Shown here piece after piece: positions 32,870 to 42,870 of a stretch of DNA of 64,000 nucleotides. The notes beneath the pieces are model-generated. The model was not told the origin of the DNA, did no database searches, and saw only the letters and a program-made list of their open reading frames with translations. Position numbers and translations under genes: made by a program. Origin of the DNA: Bacteroidota bacterium. GTDB taxonomy: Bacteria; Bacteroidota; Bacteroidia; Chitinophagales; Chitinophagaceae. The stretch is taken from contig JAEZEI010000052.1 in the NCBI GenBank assembly GCA_023417815.1, forward strand, positions 124,001-188,000, read 5' to 3'. The stretch's first letter is position 1. Each line of letters starts with the position of its first letter.

Positions 32870-34051
32870 ATGACAAGGAGGATCCCACGTTTATTCAATG
32901 ATTTCTTCAACAGCGAAAAGACCGGCGGCTTTTTACTGATCATCTGCACCATCATTTCGCTGGTAATTGCAAATTCTTCCCAGGGGGGCGACTGGTTGCA
33001 CTGGATCCATGAAAAGACCGGGTTCTCTATCGGTGGGTTCAACCTTAATTTATCCCGCGAGCATTGGGTGAACGACGGCCTTATGGCAATCTTCTTCCTG
33101 CTGGTAGGGCTTGAAGTGGAGCGAGAGATCTATGTTGGTGAGCTCAGTAATTTTAAGAAAGCGATCCTTCCTGTTGCAGCAGCCTTAGGAGGCATGCTGG
33201 TTCCCGCACTTATTTATGCATTGATAAATCTCAACTCCGGTTATTCGTCAGGCTTTGCCATTCCCATGGCAACCGATATAGCTTTCGCGCTTGGTATCCT
33301 ATCCCTGGCAGGCAGAAGGGTTCACCCCTCTGTAAAGGTTTTCCTGGCGGCGCTGGCAATTATAGATGATATAGGCGCCATCATAATGATCGCCGTCTTC
33401 TATACCAGCACCATCTATTTCGGATACCTCGTTGCTGCCTTCGGGATTCTGATAGGGCTTTTTATCCTTAACCGGCTCAGGGTAGGCAACCTGTTGTTCT
33501 ACCTGCTTCCTGGTGTGGTAATGTGGTATTGCTTCTTACAGTCGGGCGTACACGCAACTATCGCAGGAGTATTGCTCGCTTTTGCCATTCCTTTCCAGGG
33601 CGACAATGATAATAATGTATCCTATAAGTTGCAGCATTTCCTGCATAAGCCGGTCGCATTCTTAATTGTACCGGTATTCGCGCTTGTGAATACTGCCATT
33701 GTTCTCCCGGCAGATCTTGTTTCAAGTCTTTCAAGCCCGGTTTCTTTGGGGATAATCTGCGGACTGTTCATTGGAAAGCTTACAGGAATATTCCTGTTTC
33801 CTTTTATATTGGTAAAGACAGGGATCGCAAACCTGCAGGCTGGTATTACATGGAATGCGCTTGCAGGAATAGGTTTGCTGGGAGGAATAGGTTTCACCAT
33901 GTCGATCTTCATCACAAACCTGGCATTCACCGACCCGGATATCATCACTTCGGCCAAGATCAGCATACTCGCAGGTTCCTGCATAGCAGCCATTTCGGGG
34001 CTCATAGTATTCATCACCCGTAAGAAGAGAAGGCTGGTTCAGAGATTGTAA
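32870..34051 (+). CDS. nhaA: Na+/H+ antiporter NhaA
   Basis: 393 residues with about 12 helices. It exchanges Na+ or Li+ for protons across the inner membrane. Seen: FFLLVGLEVEREIYVGEL (helix II to III), IPMATDIAFALGILSL, and ALAIIDDIGAIIMIA with the two adjacent Asp residues that bind the ion. LLGGIGFTMSIFITNLAF near the end matches helix XI. Length equals the E. coli protein (388). Its last 13 bases overlap the 3' end of the response regulator gene on the opposite strand. Confidence 0.95.
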   Translation: MTRRIPRLFNDFFNSEKTGGFLLIICTIISLVIANSSQGGDWLHWIHEKTGFSIGGFNLNLSREHWVNDGLMAIFFLLVGLEVEREIYVGELSNFKKAILPVAAALGGMLVPALIYALINLNSGYSSGFAIPMATDIAFALGILSLAGRRVHPSVKVFLAALAIIDDIGAIIMIAVFYTSTIYFGYLVAAFGILIGLFILNRLRVGNLLFYLLPGVVMWYCFLQSGVHATIAGVLLAFAIPFQGDNDNNVSYKLQHFLHKPVAFLIVPVFALVNTAIVLPADLVSSLSSPVSLGIICGLFIGKLTGIFLFPFILVKTGIANLQAGITWNALAGIGLLGGIGFTMSIFITNLAFTDPDIITSAKISILAGSCIAAISGLIVFITRKKRRLVQRL

Positions 34052-34665
34052 GTGCTGGCAAGTTCTTTCAGCTCCAGGATATTGGAAACCCTGAGCTTTT
34101 CGAATATCCTTGCCTTGTGTGTACCCACCGTGGAAACCTGCAGGTGAAGGGTCTGGCCTATCTGGCTGATGGTTTGACCGGTAAGCAGCAATGAAACGAT
34201 CTCGAATTCGCGCGCTGAAAGCGTATTGAACAGGTTACCGTCACTGTCTTTACCTGTACCCTCGGCCAGGATCTCCATCAGGTTCTCACTGATATATTTC
34301 TTTCCGTTAAGTACCAGGTCAATGGCCTTCCTGATCTCATCCAGCGGTGCGTCCTTGCTGATAAAACCTTTTGCACCGGCCTTCAGAAAGCGCTTCGCAT
34401 AAATATTTTCAGGACTCATGGAGAACATTAGCACCTTGAGCTGGGGATGCTTGATCTTGAAATACTCCATCAAACCGAAAGTATCGGTATTCGGCATCTG
34501 GATGTCGAGCATGGCCAGGTCTACCTGTTGTTCCTTTACATGGGCAATGGCACTGTCGCCATTATGGGCCTCGAGTATCTGGCAGGGTTTATAGAGGTCT
34601 GAAAGCAGGATCCGGATCCCGGAACGCACTACAACATGGTCGTCTATGAGAAGGAATGTTTTCAT
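34039..34665 (-). CDS. LuxR-type response regulator (NarL/FixJ family)
   Basis: 208 residues. The receiver domain (residues 1-120) begins MKTFLLIDDHVVVRSGI, with the phosphoacceptor Asp in LAMLDIQMP, Thr/Ser in LMFSMS and Lys in FISKDAP. The C-terminal helix-turn-helix (TLSAREFEIVSLLLTGQTISQIGQTLHLQVSTVGTHKARIFEKL) is LuxR type. It is clearly related to the regulator at 38944: both have TDTF, LMFSM, YxKRF and IFEKL. It is divergent from the kinase gene at 34867, which may be its partner. The frame starts at 34680 if MEIHD is included. Confidence 0.9.
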   Translation of the reverse strand: MKTFLLIDDHVVVRSGIRILLSDLYKPCQILEAHNGDSAIAHVKEQQVDLAMLDIQMPNTDTFGLMEYFKIKHPQLKVLMFSMSPENIYAKRFLKAGAKGFISKDAPLDEIRKAIDLVLNGKKYISENLMEILAEGTGKDSDGNLFNTLSAREFEIVSLLLTGQTISQIGQTLHLQVSTVGTHKARIFEKLRVSNILELKELASTYNL

Positions 34666-34866
34666 ATCATGGATTTCCATCTTTATACCGAAAAAAACGG
34701 GGGCGTCTTTAGAGGTAAAAAGTATGTTAGCTATTGCAAAGTTAAGAAATGATGTTATAAACTGCTATACGTAATAAGTTTAACATGTAATACGTTACGT
34801 ATTTATACGTAGAACTTTGTAAAACGATGCGAATATTTACGAAATTGCAGCCTTAAGATCCATCTT

Positions 34867-36756
34867 TTGAAACCAGCCGGCACCTACACCGACATACCAC
34901 CTGAGATACTCAGCGTGCTTTTAGACAAGACGCGTGAAGTATTTTTACTCATTAACCGCAAACTTGAGGTTGTATTATACAATAGCAAGGCGAATGAGTC
35001 CTCTCTACAGCAATTGAACCGGGAACTATATCCCGGGCTTCCTGTACTTGAACTTGCAGAGAATGATAAGCGGGAATGGATGAAGATGCTTTATGAAGAA
35101 GTACTGGCAAATGGTCGTGAAAAGATCATTCGTTATCCCCTGCGCAACGTCACCTTCAGGATCGCTCTTATCCCTGTTCACCTCAACGGCATTGTTGAAT
35201 ATATTCTGGTTAGTGTTGATAATGTCACTTATGAAGAAGAGGCTCTTGAGCATATAAGGAACAAGCAGTTCCTGATGCAGCAGGCAGAACAGATCGCCGG
35301 CTTTGGCAGTTGGGAATGGAACATTCCTGATGGTACGGTGTTGTTCAGCGATGAATTCTACCGGATACTCGACCTGGAGCCGAATGAAAAACCAGCTACG
35401 CGCGAACTGGGTTTCTCCTTTGTTCATCCCGACGATGTGGAGCGTGCAGAGAGCACACTTCAGAATACGCTCGATACGGGCGAGCCTTATGAGACAGAAC
35501 TTCGCCTTATCACCAATGCCGGAAATCTGAAGAATGTATTGTGCAAGGGCGGTGTAACCCGCGATAATAATGGCCGACTCAGCAAGCTTATCGGCACATT
35601 CCTGGACATTACTGCAAAGAAACAAATGGAGCGTTCCATCCACAACCAGAACCTGCGTTTCCGCGCGCTGGTGGAGAAAAGCTCCGACCTCATCATCCAA
35701 GTGGGATCAAATATGGTCATCACTTATTGCAGTCCAGCTGCAGAAGGAATGCTGGGTATGGACCCTGCAGAGATCACCGGAAAAAAAATTGACACCCTTG
35801 CATGGCCACAGGATCTAGGACGGCTGCAGGAAGAGCTATCCTCTCTGCTGGGAGAACCTGAAAAGCTTATAGTAACAGAATACCGTTGTAATAAAAAAGA
35901 TGGCTCCTACCTGTGGGTGGAAGCCACTATTTCAAATCATCTTGGTGTGCAGGGTATTGAAAGCATAGTGATCAATCACAGGGATATTCACCAGAAGAAG
36001 GAAGTACAGGAGATGATGAAGGAATTGAACCAGGAACTTGAATCACGCGCCCGTGCGCTTTCCCTGTCCAATACTGAACTGGAAAGGTTCGCCTATGTAG
36101 CTTCGCACGATCTGCAGGAACCATTAAGGATGGTGAGCAGCTTTCTCGGTTTGCTGAAAAGAAAATACCAGGGCATTCTCGATGATAAAGGAAGGCAGTA
36201 TATAGATATGGCCGTGGATGGTTCTGAAAGAATGAAACTGCTTATCAACGACCTGCTCGAATATTCAAGGGTGGGAAGGGAAAGAGAACAGCCGGGACTC
36301 GTTAACCTGAACGAGATCATAGACCAGGTAAAGGAAACGTATTCCCGCCTGATACAGGAAACCGGTGCAGTGATAGAGCATAGCCCTATACCGGTGATCA
36401 GGGCACGGAAGACCCATATGTCGCAGTTGCTTCAGAACCTGGTCGGGAATGCACTGAAGTACAGGAGTGAGGGTGCGCCCGTCATCAAAATAAGTTCCAC
36501 CATTACCGGGAACTGCCAGCAGGTTATTGTTGAAGATAACGGCATAGGCATACCCGAAAAATATGCATCAGAGGTATTCAATATTTTTCACCGGCTCCAT
36601 GGCAGGTCGGATTATGAAGGTACTGGTATAGGTCTTGCGATCTGTAAGAAGATCGTTGAAGTATACAATGGCTCGATCTCTGTTTCACCGGCAGAAGGGA
36701 GAGGAAGCAGGTTTATAATAACATTACCGGTCCATAAACAGGAGATAAATGCCTAA
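34867..36756 (+). CDS. Cytoplasmic PAS-domain sensor histidine kinase
   Basis: 629 residues with no membrane helix. Three PAS-like sensor domains lie at about residues 15-125, 135-255 and 260-380. A coiled-coil linker follows, then a HisKA domain with ASHDLQEPLRM (phospho-His near 414). The ATPase domain has NLVGNALKY, VEDNGIGIPE and YEGTGIGLAICKK (about 520-625). The layout resembles phytochrome-like kinases of the HisKA class. The start is a TTG, the only plausible start upstream of the first PAS domain. The gene overlaps the next one by 8 bases, so the two are co-translated. It probably feeds the divergent regulator at 34039 or the receiver of its neighbour. Confidence 0.85.
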   Translation: MKPAGTYTDIPPEILSVLLDKTREVFLLINRKLEVVLYNSKANESSLQQLNRELYPGLPVLELAENDKREWMKMLYEEVLANGREKIIRYPLRNVTFRIALIPVHLNGIVEYILVSVDNVTYEEEALEHIRNKQFLMQQAEQIAGFGSWEWNIPDGTVLFSDEFYRILDLEPNEKPATRELGFSFVHPDDVERAESTLQNTLDTGEPYETELRLITNAGNLKNVLCKGGVTRDNNGRLSKLIGTFLDITAKKQMERSIHNQNLRFRALVEKSSDLIIQVGSNMVITYCSPAAEGMLGMDPAEITGKKIDTLAWPQDLGRLQEELSSLLGEPEKLIVTEYRCNKKDGSYLWVEATISNHLGVQGIESIVINHRDIHQKKEVQEMMKELNQELESRARALSLSNTELERFAYVASHDLQEPLRMVSSFLGLLKRKYQGILDDKGRQYIDMAVDGSERMKLLINDLLEYSRVGREREQPGLVNLNEIIDQVKETYSRLIQETGAVIEHSPIPVIRARKTHMSQLLQNLVGNALKYRSEGAPVIKISSTITGNCQQVIVEDNGIGIPEKYASEVFNIFHRLHGRSDYEGTGIGLAICKKIVEVYNGSISVSPAEGRGSRFIITLPVHKQEINA

Positions 36757-38935
36757 CCAGAATCCATTGGATATTCTTATTATCGAGGATAACCCGGGCG
36801 ATAGCCTGTTGCTGACCGAATACCTGGAACTTTCCGATATCATTATTGGAACCATAAGCGTGGTTACTGCGCTCAGCGAAGGCATGGAACATCTTTCGAA
36901 AAAGGATGCAGATATCGTATTGCTTGATCTTACTCTTCCCGACAGCACGGGCCTTGATACTTTCAACAGGTTGTACAGCATGTACCCGGTTGTGCCGGTC
37001 ATCATCCTGACCGGTCTTGCCGATACCAGCCTTGCCCTGGATGCGATCAACAGCGGTGCCCAGGATTTTTTGGTGAAAGGTGATTTTGATGAGAAACTTC
37101 TTTCCAAGACAATTCTTTACAGCCTTGAACGGCAACGCATAGCCGAATCGCTGCGCATCAGCAATGAACGTTATAATCTTGTGGCCAAGGCCACGAACGA
37201 TATGGTGTGGGACTGGGACCTGCAGCACAACCTGGTTTTCCGAAACCGTGAAGGATGGCTGAAGGTATTCGGCACTTCCGAAGGATTTGAAAAGGAGGAC
37301 AGTGAAAGCTGGATGGAAAGGGTGCACCCGGAAGACCGGGAGCGGGTTGCGGAAAGGATCAACCGTATCATTAACGATCCTTCTATCGATCATTTTGAGA
37401 TCACCTGCAGGATGAAGGCCGCTGAAGGATTCATCTACGTGATCGACCGGGGCTTTGCCATAAGGAATAATGCGGGAAAGGCAGTGAGGCTGATCGGGGC
37501 CACGCAGAACATCAATGAGCAGAAGTTAGCGGAGGCAGAGTTGCAAAAACTTTCACTCATAGTAAGGGAAACCCGCAACATCGTGATCCTGACAGATGCT
37601 GAGGGAAATATCACCTGGGTGAACAAGGCCTTTGAAGATATAACTGGTTATACCATGGAAGAGGTGCTCGGGAAGAATCCGCGGATCTTCCAGGGACAGG
37701 GAACCAGCCCCGTGGTAAAAAGATATATGCGGCAAAAGCTGAAGGCTGTTCAGCCTTTTGAATGCGATGTGCTGAATTATACCAAGCAGGGAAAGGAATA
37801 CTGGATAAGGATGCAGTGTCAGCCCCAGTTCGATGATATAGGGAGACTGAAGGGATTCTTCGCGGTGCAAACCGATATAACACAACAGAAGGAGGTTGAA
37901 CAGAACCTGGTGAATAGTGAAGAGAAATACCGGAACCTTTTCAATAATAATCCGTCATCCATTTTTATCTGGGATCCTCGTAACCTGAAGATCCTGGAAG
38001 TGAATGAAGCTACGGTTAAGGAGTATGGATATTCAAGGGAAGAGTTGCTGAATATGACCATGAAGGACCTGATCCCCGAGCATTCGGCTGGTAAGGAACT
38101 TGAGGCATTGGCAGGAGTGATACTGCAGGAAGAGAATTTCAGGACCAACGCCATTTCACAGCATATTACCAAGGATGGCAAAGAGAAATACATGGATATC
38201 ACCTTGCAGGCGATCGATTATTATGGTCAGCCGGCCAGCCTAGCCATCATCACCAACATCACGGAGCAGATTGAACTGGAGATGGAACTTTCTGCCGAAC
38301 GTGATAAGAAACAGCAGGAGATAACCGCCGCGGTGATCACCGCGCAGGAGCAGGAAAGGGAGCAGCTCGGCAAGGAACTGCATGATAATATCAACCAGAT
38401 CCTCGCCACTACCAGGTTGTATATAGAATATTCATTAAGTAACGACGGTATGCGCGAGCAGTTAATGAATTCTGCCAAGGATTTCATTATGTCGGCCGTT
38501 GAGGAGATCCGGAAACTTTCAAAGACGCTTTTGCCGCCATCACTCGGCGAGGTGGGATTGCTGGTTGCGGTGGAGGAGCTGATAGAGAATGTAAAACGGA
38601 TAAGTGCATTCGAGATTCACACAGAACTGGATATACTTGATGAATCGGTATTATCTGAGGAATTGAAGCTGACGGTATTCAGGATAATCCAGGAGCAGAT
38701 CAATAATGTGATAAAACATGCGGAGGCAGAAAATGTATGGATTAAGATCAAGAAGCATAATAATCGTTTACTTATTTCCGTTAAGGATGATGGAAAGGGC
38801 TTTAATATGACCGACAGGTTCAATGGTGTTGGCTTAAAGAACATCAGCAGCAGGGCCGGGCTACACCACGGCACCATGCAAATGAACACCGCAGCAGGAA
38901 AAGGCTGCGAACTGAAGGTCGGTTTCAGCCTCTGA
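36749..38935 (+). CDS. Receiver-PAS-HisKA_3 hybrid histidine kinase
   Basis: 728 residues. An N-terminal receiver (residues 8-125: DILIIEDNPGDSLLL, phospho-Asp in VLLDLTLPDSTG, Lys in FLVKGDF) is followed by three PAS domains (about 150-270, 275-395, 400-520). A HisKA_3 domain with EREQLGKELHDNINQ follows (His near 544), then an ATPase domain with VKDDGKGFNMTDRFNGVGLKN. The receiver in front means that it can take phosphate from another kinase, such as the HisKA protein encoded just upstream with an 8-base overlap. The output is likely the LuxR-type regulator 9 bases downstream. Confidence 0.88.
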   Translation: MPNQNPLDILIIEDNPGDSLLLTEYLELSDIIIGTISVVTALSEGMEHLSKKDADIVLLDLTLPDSTGLDTFNRLYSMYPVVPVIILTGLADTSLALDAINSGAQDFLVKGDFDEKLLSKTILYSLERQRIAESLRISNERYNLVAKATNDMVWDWDLQHNLVFRNREGWLKVFGTSEGFEKEDSESWMERVHPEDRERVAERINRIINDPSIDHFEITCRMKAAEGFIYVIDRGFAIRNNAGKAVRLIGATQNINEQKLAEAELQKLSLIVRETRNIVILTDAEGNITWVNKAFEDITGYTMEEVLGKNPRIFQGQGTSPVVKRYMRQKLKAVQPFECDVLNYTKQGKEYWIRMQCQPQFDDIGRLKGFFAVQTDITQQKEVEQNLVNSEEKYRNLFNNNPSSIFIWDPRNLKILEVNEATVKEYGYSREELLNMTMKDLIPEHSAGKELEALAGVILQEENFRTNAISQHITKDGKEKYMDITLQAIDYYGQPASLAIITNITEQIELEMELSAERDKKQQEITAAVITAQEQEREQLGKELHDNINQILATTRLYIEYSLSNDGMREQLMNSAKDFIMSAVEEIRKLSKTLLPPSLGEVGLLVAVEELIENVKRISAFEIHTELDILDESVLSEELKLTVFRIIQEQINNVIKHAEAENVWIKIKKHNNRLLISVKDDGKGFNMTDRFNGVGLKNISSRAGLHHGTMQMNTAAGKGCELKVGFSL

Positions 38936-38943
38936 ATCTGCCT

Positions 38944-39576
38944 ATGAAAAAGATCCTGCTGGTCGATGACCACACCATTATCCGTTCAGGCCTGCGAATG
39001 ATGCTGGCCTTTGATCTTCCCGGTGTACACTTTGATGAAGCTGCTGATGGCGACGCTGCCTGGGCGCTGGTTTCCACCAACGAATATGATGTTATTGTAA
39101 TGGACATCAACATTCCCGGTACGGATACTTTTGCCCTGGTTGAAAGAATGATCAGGGATATACCTGCCGCGCGGATACTTATGTTCAGCATGAATGCGGA
39201 AAGCTTCTATGTTAAACGTTTTATGAAACTTGGAGTGAAGGGATACGTTCGAAAGGATGACCCTGCAGAAGAGATCCGTAATGCCGTGGTGGCCGTTATG
39301 AATAACAGGAAATATATCAGCCGGGCGCTTACAGAAAACCTTGCGGATGAAATGGTTTCCAATGCTCATACGAATCCTTTCGATTCATTATCGCCGCGCC
39401 AGGTCGAGATAGTGATGAAACTCATTGAAGGCAAGAAGATATCGGATATCTGCCAGGAACTCCAGCTTCACAGTTCCACTGTTAGTACGCAGAAGCTCAG
39501 GATATTTGAAAAGCTGAATGTTACCAACCTGGTTGACCTGTACGCTGTTTCCAAGATCCACCTCGGTCATAGTTAG
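38944..39576 (+). CDS. LuxR-type response regulator
   Basis: 210 residues. The receiver has MKKILLVDDHTIIRSG, the acceptor Asp in VIVMDINIPGTDTF, and Lys in YVRKDDP. The LuxR-type DNA-binding end is SLSPRQVEIVMKLIEGKKISDICQELQLHSSTVSTQKLRIFEKL. It is a paralogue of the regulator at 34039 (same LMFSM, VKRFMK, IFEKL signatures), so one of the two likely arose by duplication. It lies 9 bases behind the hybrid kinase and is its expected partner. Confidence 0.92.
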   Translation: MKKILLVDDHTIIRSGLRMMLAFDLPGVHFDEAADGDAAWALVSTNEYDVIVMDINIPGTDTFALVERMIRDIPAARILMFSMNAESFYVKRFMKLGVKGYVRKDDPAEEIRNAVVAVMNNRKYISRALTENLADEMVSNAHTNPFDSLSPRQVEIVMKLIEGKKISDICQELQLHSSTVSTQKLRIFEKLNVTNLVDLYAVSKIHLGHS

Positions 39577-39636
39577 CATTTTTGCATCCTTGCAGAAATG
39601 TTGTAATTTGACAATTCACCATTCTACACCCTATTT

Positions 39637-42600
39637 ATGGCACTTACGCGTGCCCAAAAACGGATCACGCTGGTGTTCCTGCTTGCCGGCGTCAGCATTG
39701 CTTTCTTTGTTTCCGTCGCCTACCAGACCATGCGGTCTGCAACGGATGAAACCCGCAAAGTGAATATTGCCTTGCAAAGGCTGCTGGCAATTGAGAATCT
39801 TCTATTTAATATCCAGAGCATAGAATCATCGCAGCGCGGATATCTTATCACCGGCAACGAGGTTTTTTTGAGAGATCATCATATGGCCGTGGATGAACTG
39901 GATAAACGCATACAGGAGTTTTATGCCAACCGGAATTCACTTAATGACAGGCAGCATCTCGACAGCTTTGTTTCCCTTCTAAGGCAAAAGGTCATTTTCT
40001 CCAATACCCTTCTTGGCCTGCATGCCGCTCACCAGATAGATTCCGTTCAATATCATTTACGCGAAGGCCAGGGGCACACCATTATGAAACAGATACGGGA
40101 CCTGAGCAGCCGTATCGAGGATTCCGACAGGCTCATACTTCGCGATTCCAACCGTGAAAGGCAAAAGGTGGGGGAGAGAAATGTGCTCATCTTCTTTGCC
40201 ATGGCGGTCATCATTTACCTCCTCCTCTATTTCAATTACCGTATCATCAAAAGGGAAATGATGCATACGATCGTGAACGAGACCAGGTTGCAGGAGCATG
40301 ATCTTCTTCTAAGCAATATAGTGGAACCCATAATGACGACTGACCTCAATTTCAGCGTTACACGCTGGAATAAGACCGTGGAGGAATTACTGGGCTATTC
40401 ATTCGAAGAAGTGAAAGGAAAGGTTACTTATGAATTCCTTGACCCGGAATTCCCTGACAGCTCTGTTGAGGATTTACGCGAACAACTCTTTGGAACAGGG
40501 ATCTGGGAAGGCGAGGTTTCGCTGCGCCATAAGGATGGCAGCAGGGTGTATATAATGTCGCGGGTAACACTTCTCAAAGACGCAAACGGAAACAGGATAG
40601 GGGCGATCAGCGTGTTGCGCGACATCACCTCACGGAAAAAACTGGAGCAACAACTTAAACAACTCACCGAACATCTTGAGGACCTGGTGCAGAAGAAAGT
40701 GGCGGAGCTTAATATGGTGTATGACAGGATCGCTGATTCAGTGATCGCGATCGACAATAACTGGAACTACACCTACATGAACCAGAAAGCGATGGAAACG
40801 CATAAGATCACCAACACCGAGGTGCTGGGAAAGAATATGCTTGAATTGTTCCCCAATTTGTTTGGGACGCCGCTTTATCATGGCATAAAGAAGGCGATGA
40901 GCACAAAGGAGGCTGTAAAACTGGAAGATTATTATTCAATCAACGGTGAATGGTTTGAAAGTATTATCTATCCTTCGGAAGACGGGGTTTCGATCTATTA
41001 CCATGAGATCACTCAACGGAAGATCGCGGAACAGCAACTGGAAGCAGCTTATGAAGAACTGGACCGACATGCAAGGGAACTTGCCATAATAAATGAAAGG
41101 TTTCACCTGGTGGCCAAGGCAACCAATGATGCGATCTGGGATTATGACATGAAGCAAAACGTGGTTTGGGGGAATGCGGCATTCTCTGAATACTTCAACA
41201 TCCCGGAAGGGCGCTCTGTTTCCTATGAAACCTTCCTGAGCCATCTTCATCCAGATGACCGAAACCGCATAGATGAGAACATGAAGATCGCGATTGCAAG
41301 AAAGGAGCATGGCATAAGAGAAGAATTTCGTTTCCTGTTCCACGATGGTTCTTTCAGGATCATTTCAGACCGCGCCTATATCATGTACGATGAGCATGGT
41401 TCACCTTACAGGATGCTTGGAGCAATGCAGGATATTACCGCGCAGAACGAAGCAAATTACCAGCTAAAGCAGGAGAAGGAACTTTTTGAAAATCTTGTCA
41501 ACAGCCTCCCAGGTGTATTCTACCATTTTGATAACTCCGGGAAATACCTCAACTGGAACAAGAACCTTGAGCTGGTAACCGGTTATACTTCCGAAGAAGT
41601 AAGAACACTTTCACCCCTCGATTTCTATAAAGACGCAGAGAAAGAAATAGTGCTCGAAAAGATCAGAAGTGTGTTCTCTTCAAAAGGCTCGGACCAGGTG
41701 GAAGCAAATTTATTGCTGAAGAATGGAAAGACCATACCATACATCTTCACCGGGAAAATGGTAATTGTAAATGGAGAGGAGACTCTATTGGGAATTGGGC
41801 TTGATATATCGGAAAAGGTGAGGTCGCAGGAAGAGCTTGCAAGAAGCGAAGAGAAATACCGTACACTGATCGAACAGGCGTCGGATGGTATCCTGATAAG
41901 CGACAATAACGGCAAGTATATTTCGGTGAATACAAGCGCTGAACGTTTAAGCGGGTACTCCCGTGAAGCATTGCTTGATATGAGCATCCCTGACCTGTTT
42001 TTTAGTAATCCCGGTGAACCATTCAGCCCGGAGATCGACAAGCTGGCACGTGGCGCAGTGATCCGGGAGAACAGGTTCCTGAAACGTAAGGATGGAATTT
42101 TCATTCATGTAGAGATAAGTTATAAGTTATTGAAGGATGGACGCTTCCAGTGTATTGCCCGGGATATTACAGACAGGGTGATCGCAGAGCAGAAACTGAA
42201 GAAGTCGCATACCGAGCTGCGCCAGCTTGCAAGCCATCTTCAAACCATAAGGGAAGATGAACGAACCCACATGGCACGTGAGATCCACGACGAACTTGGC
42301 CAGCAGCTAACGGGGTTGAAAATGGATATGGCGTGGATAAAACGAAAGCTAGCGGATTCGCTACCCGAGGTAACGGCCAAAATAAATGAGACCAGCTTGC
42401 TGATAGATGATACTGTAAAAACGGTAAGAAGGTTATCGGCAAAACTGCGTCCAAGCATACTTGATGACCTTGGGATAATAGCAGCGATGGAGTGGCACAG
42501 CGAGGAATTCCAAAAGCGTTCCGGCATTGAAACACTGTTCACCACAAACTCTCCTGATCTTGTACTGCCAATGGCTTCAGCTACAGCAATATTCAGGATA

Positions 42601-42861
42601 TACCAGGAAAGCCTAACCAATGTAAGCAGGCATGCAGACGCAACAAAAGTTGAAGCAAGTCTGATTGCCGAAAATGGGCAGGTGGTGCTAACGATCACTG
42701 ATAACGGAAAAGGGTTTGATGTGGAAGAAGTAAATAAGAAAAAAACACTTGGTTTATTAGGGATGAAAGAACGAACTTTACTGTTAGGGGGTTCTTATGA
42801 GATTTCCGGTAACAGGAACATGGGAACTTCCGTGGTTATTCGCATCCCCGTCGTTTTGTAA
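39637..42861 (+). CDS. CHASE3-PAS-HisKA_3 sensor histidine kinase
   Basis: 1074 residues. Helix 1 (about 10-30) and helix 2 (about 183-205, FFAMAVIIYLLLYFNYRI) enclose a periplasmic CHASE3 domain, with IESSQRGYLITGNEVFL as its signature. Five PAS-like domains follow in the cytoplasm (blocks such as YSFEEVKGKVTYEF, NAAFSEYFNIPEGR, LVTGYTSEEVRTL and RLSGYSREALLDM). HisKA_3 with HMAREIHDELGQQLTGLK (His near 884) and an ATPase end with ITDNGKGFD and GLLGMKERTLLLGG complete it. The regulator 9 bases downstream is the probable partner. The stacked PAS array is unusually long. Confidence 0.9.
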   Translation: MALTRAQKRITLVFLLAGVSIAFFVSVAYQTMRSATDETRKVNIALQRLLAIENLLFNIQSIESSQRGYLITGNEVFLRDHHMAVDELDKRIQEFYANRNSLNDRQHLDSFVSLLRQKVIFSNTLLGLHAAHQIDSVQYHLREGQGHTIMKQIRDLSSRIEDSDRLILRDSNRERQKVGERNVLIFFAMAVIIYLLLYFNYRIIKREMMHTIVNETRLQEHDLLLSNIVEPIMTTDLNFSVTRWNKTVEELLGYSFEEVKGKVTYEFLDPEFPDSSVEDLREQLFGTGIWEGEVSLRHKDGSRVYIMSRVTLLKDANGNRIGAISVLRDITSRKKLEQQLKQLTEHLEDLVQKKVAELNMVYDRIADSVIAIDNNWNYTYMNQKAMETHKITNTEVLGKNMLELFPNLFGTPLYHGIKKAMSTKEAVKLEDYYSINGEWFESIIYPSEDGVSIYYHEITQRKIAEQQLEAAYEELDRHARELAIINERFHLVAKATNDAIWDYDMKQNVVWGNAAFSEYFNIPEGRSVSYETFLSHLHPDDRNRIDENMKIAIARKEHGIREEFRFLFHDGSFRIISDRAYIMYDEHGSPYRMLGAMQDITAQNEANYQLKQEKELFENLVNSLPGVFYHFDNSGKYLNWNKNLELVTGYTSEEVRTLSPLDFYKDAEKEIVLEKIRSVFSSKGSDQVEANLLLKNGKTIPYIFTGKMVIVNGEETLLGIGLDISEKVRSQEELARSEEKYRTLIEQASDGILISDNNGKYISVNTSAERLSGYSREALLDMSIPDLFFSNPGEPFSPEIDKLARGAVIRENRFLKRKDGIFIHVEISYKLLKDGRFQCIARDITDRVIAEQKLKKSHTELRQLASHLQTIREDERTHMAREIHDELGQQLTGLKMDMAWIKRKLADSLPEVTAKINETSLLIDDTVKTVRRLSAKLRPSILDDLGIIAAMEWHSEEFQKRSGIETLFTTNSPDLVLPMASATAIFRIYQESLTNVSRHADATKVEASLIAENGQVVLTITDNGKGFDVEEVNKKKTLGLLGMKERTLLLGGSYEISGNRNMGTSVVIRIPVVL

Positions 42862-42870
42862 AATAAAGAG

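Noticed and set aside
35026..35700. A 224-codon minus-strand frame under the PAS kinase
   Set aside because: It is antisense to PAS domains with recognisable motifs and has no start context or family features.
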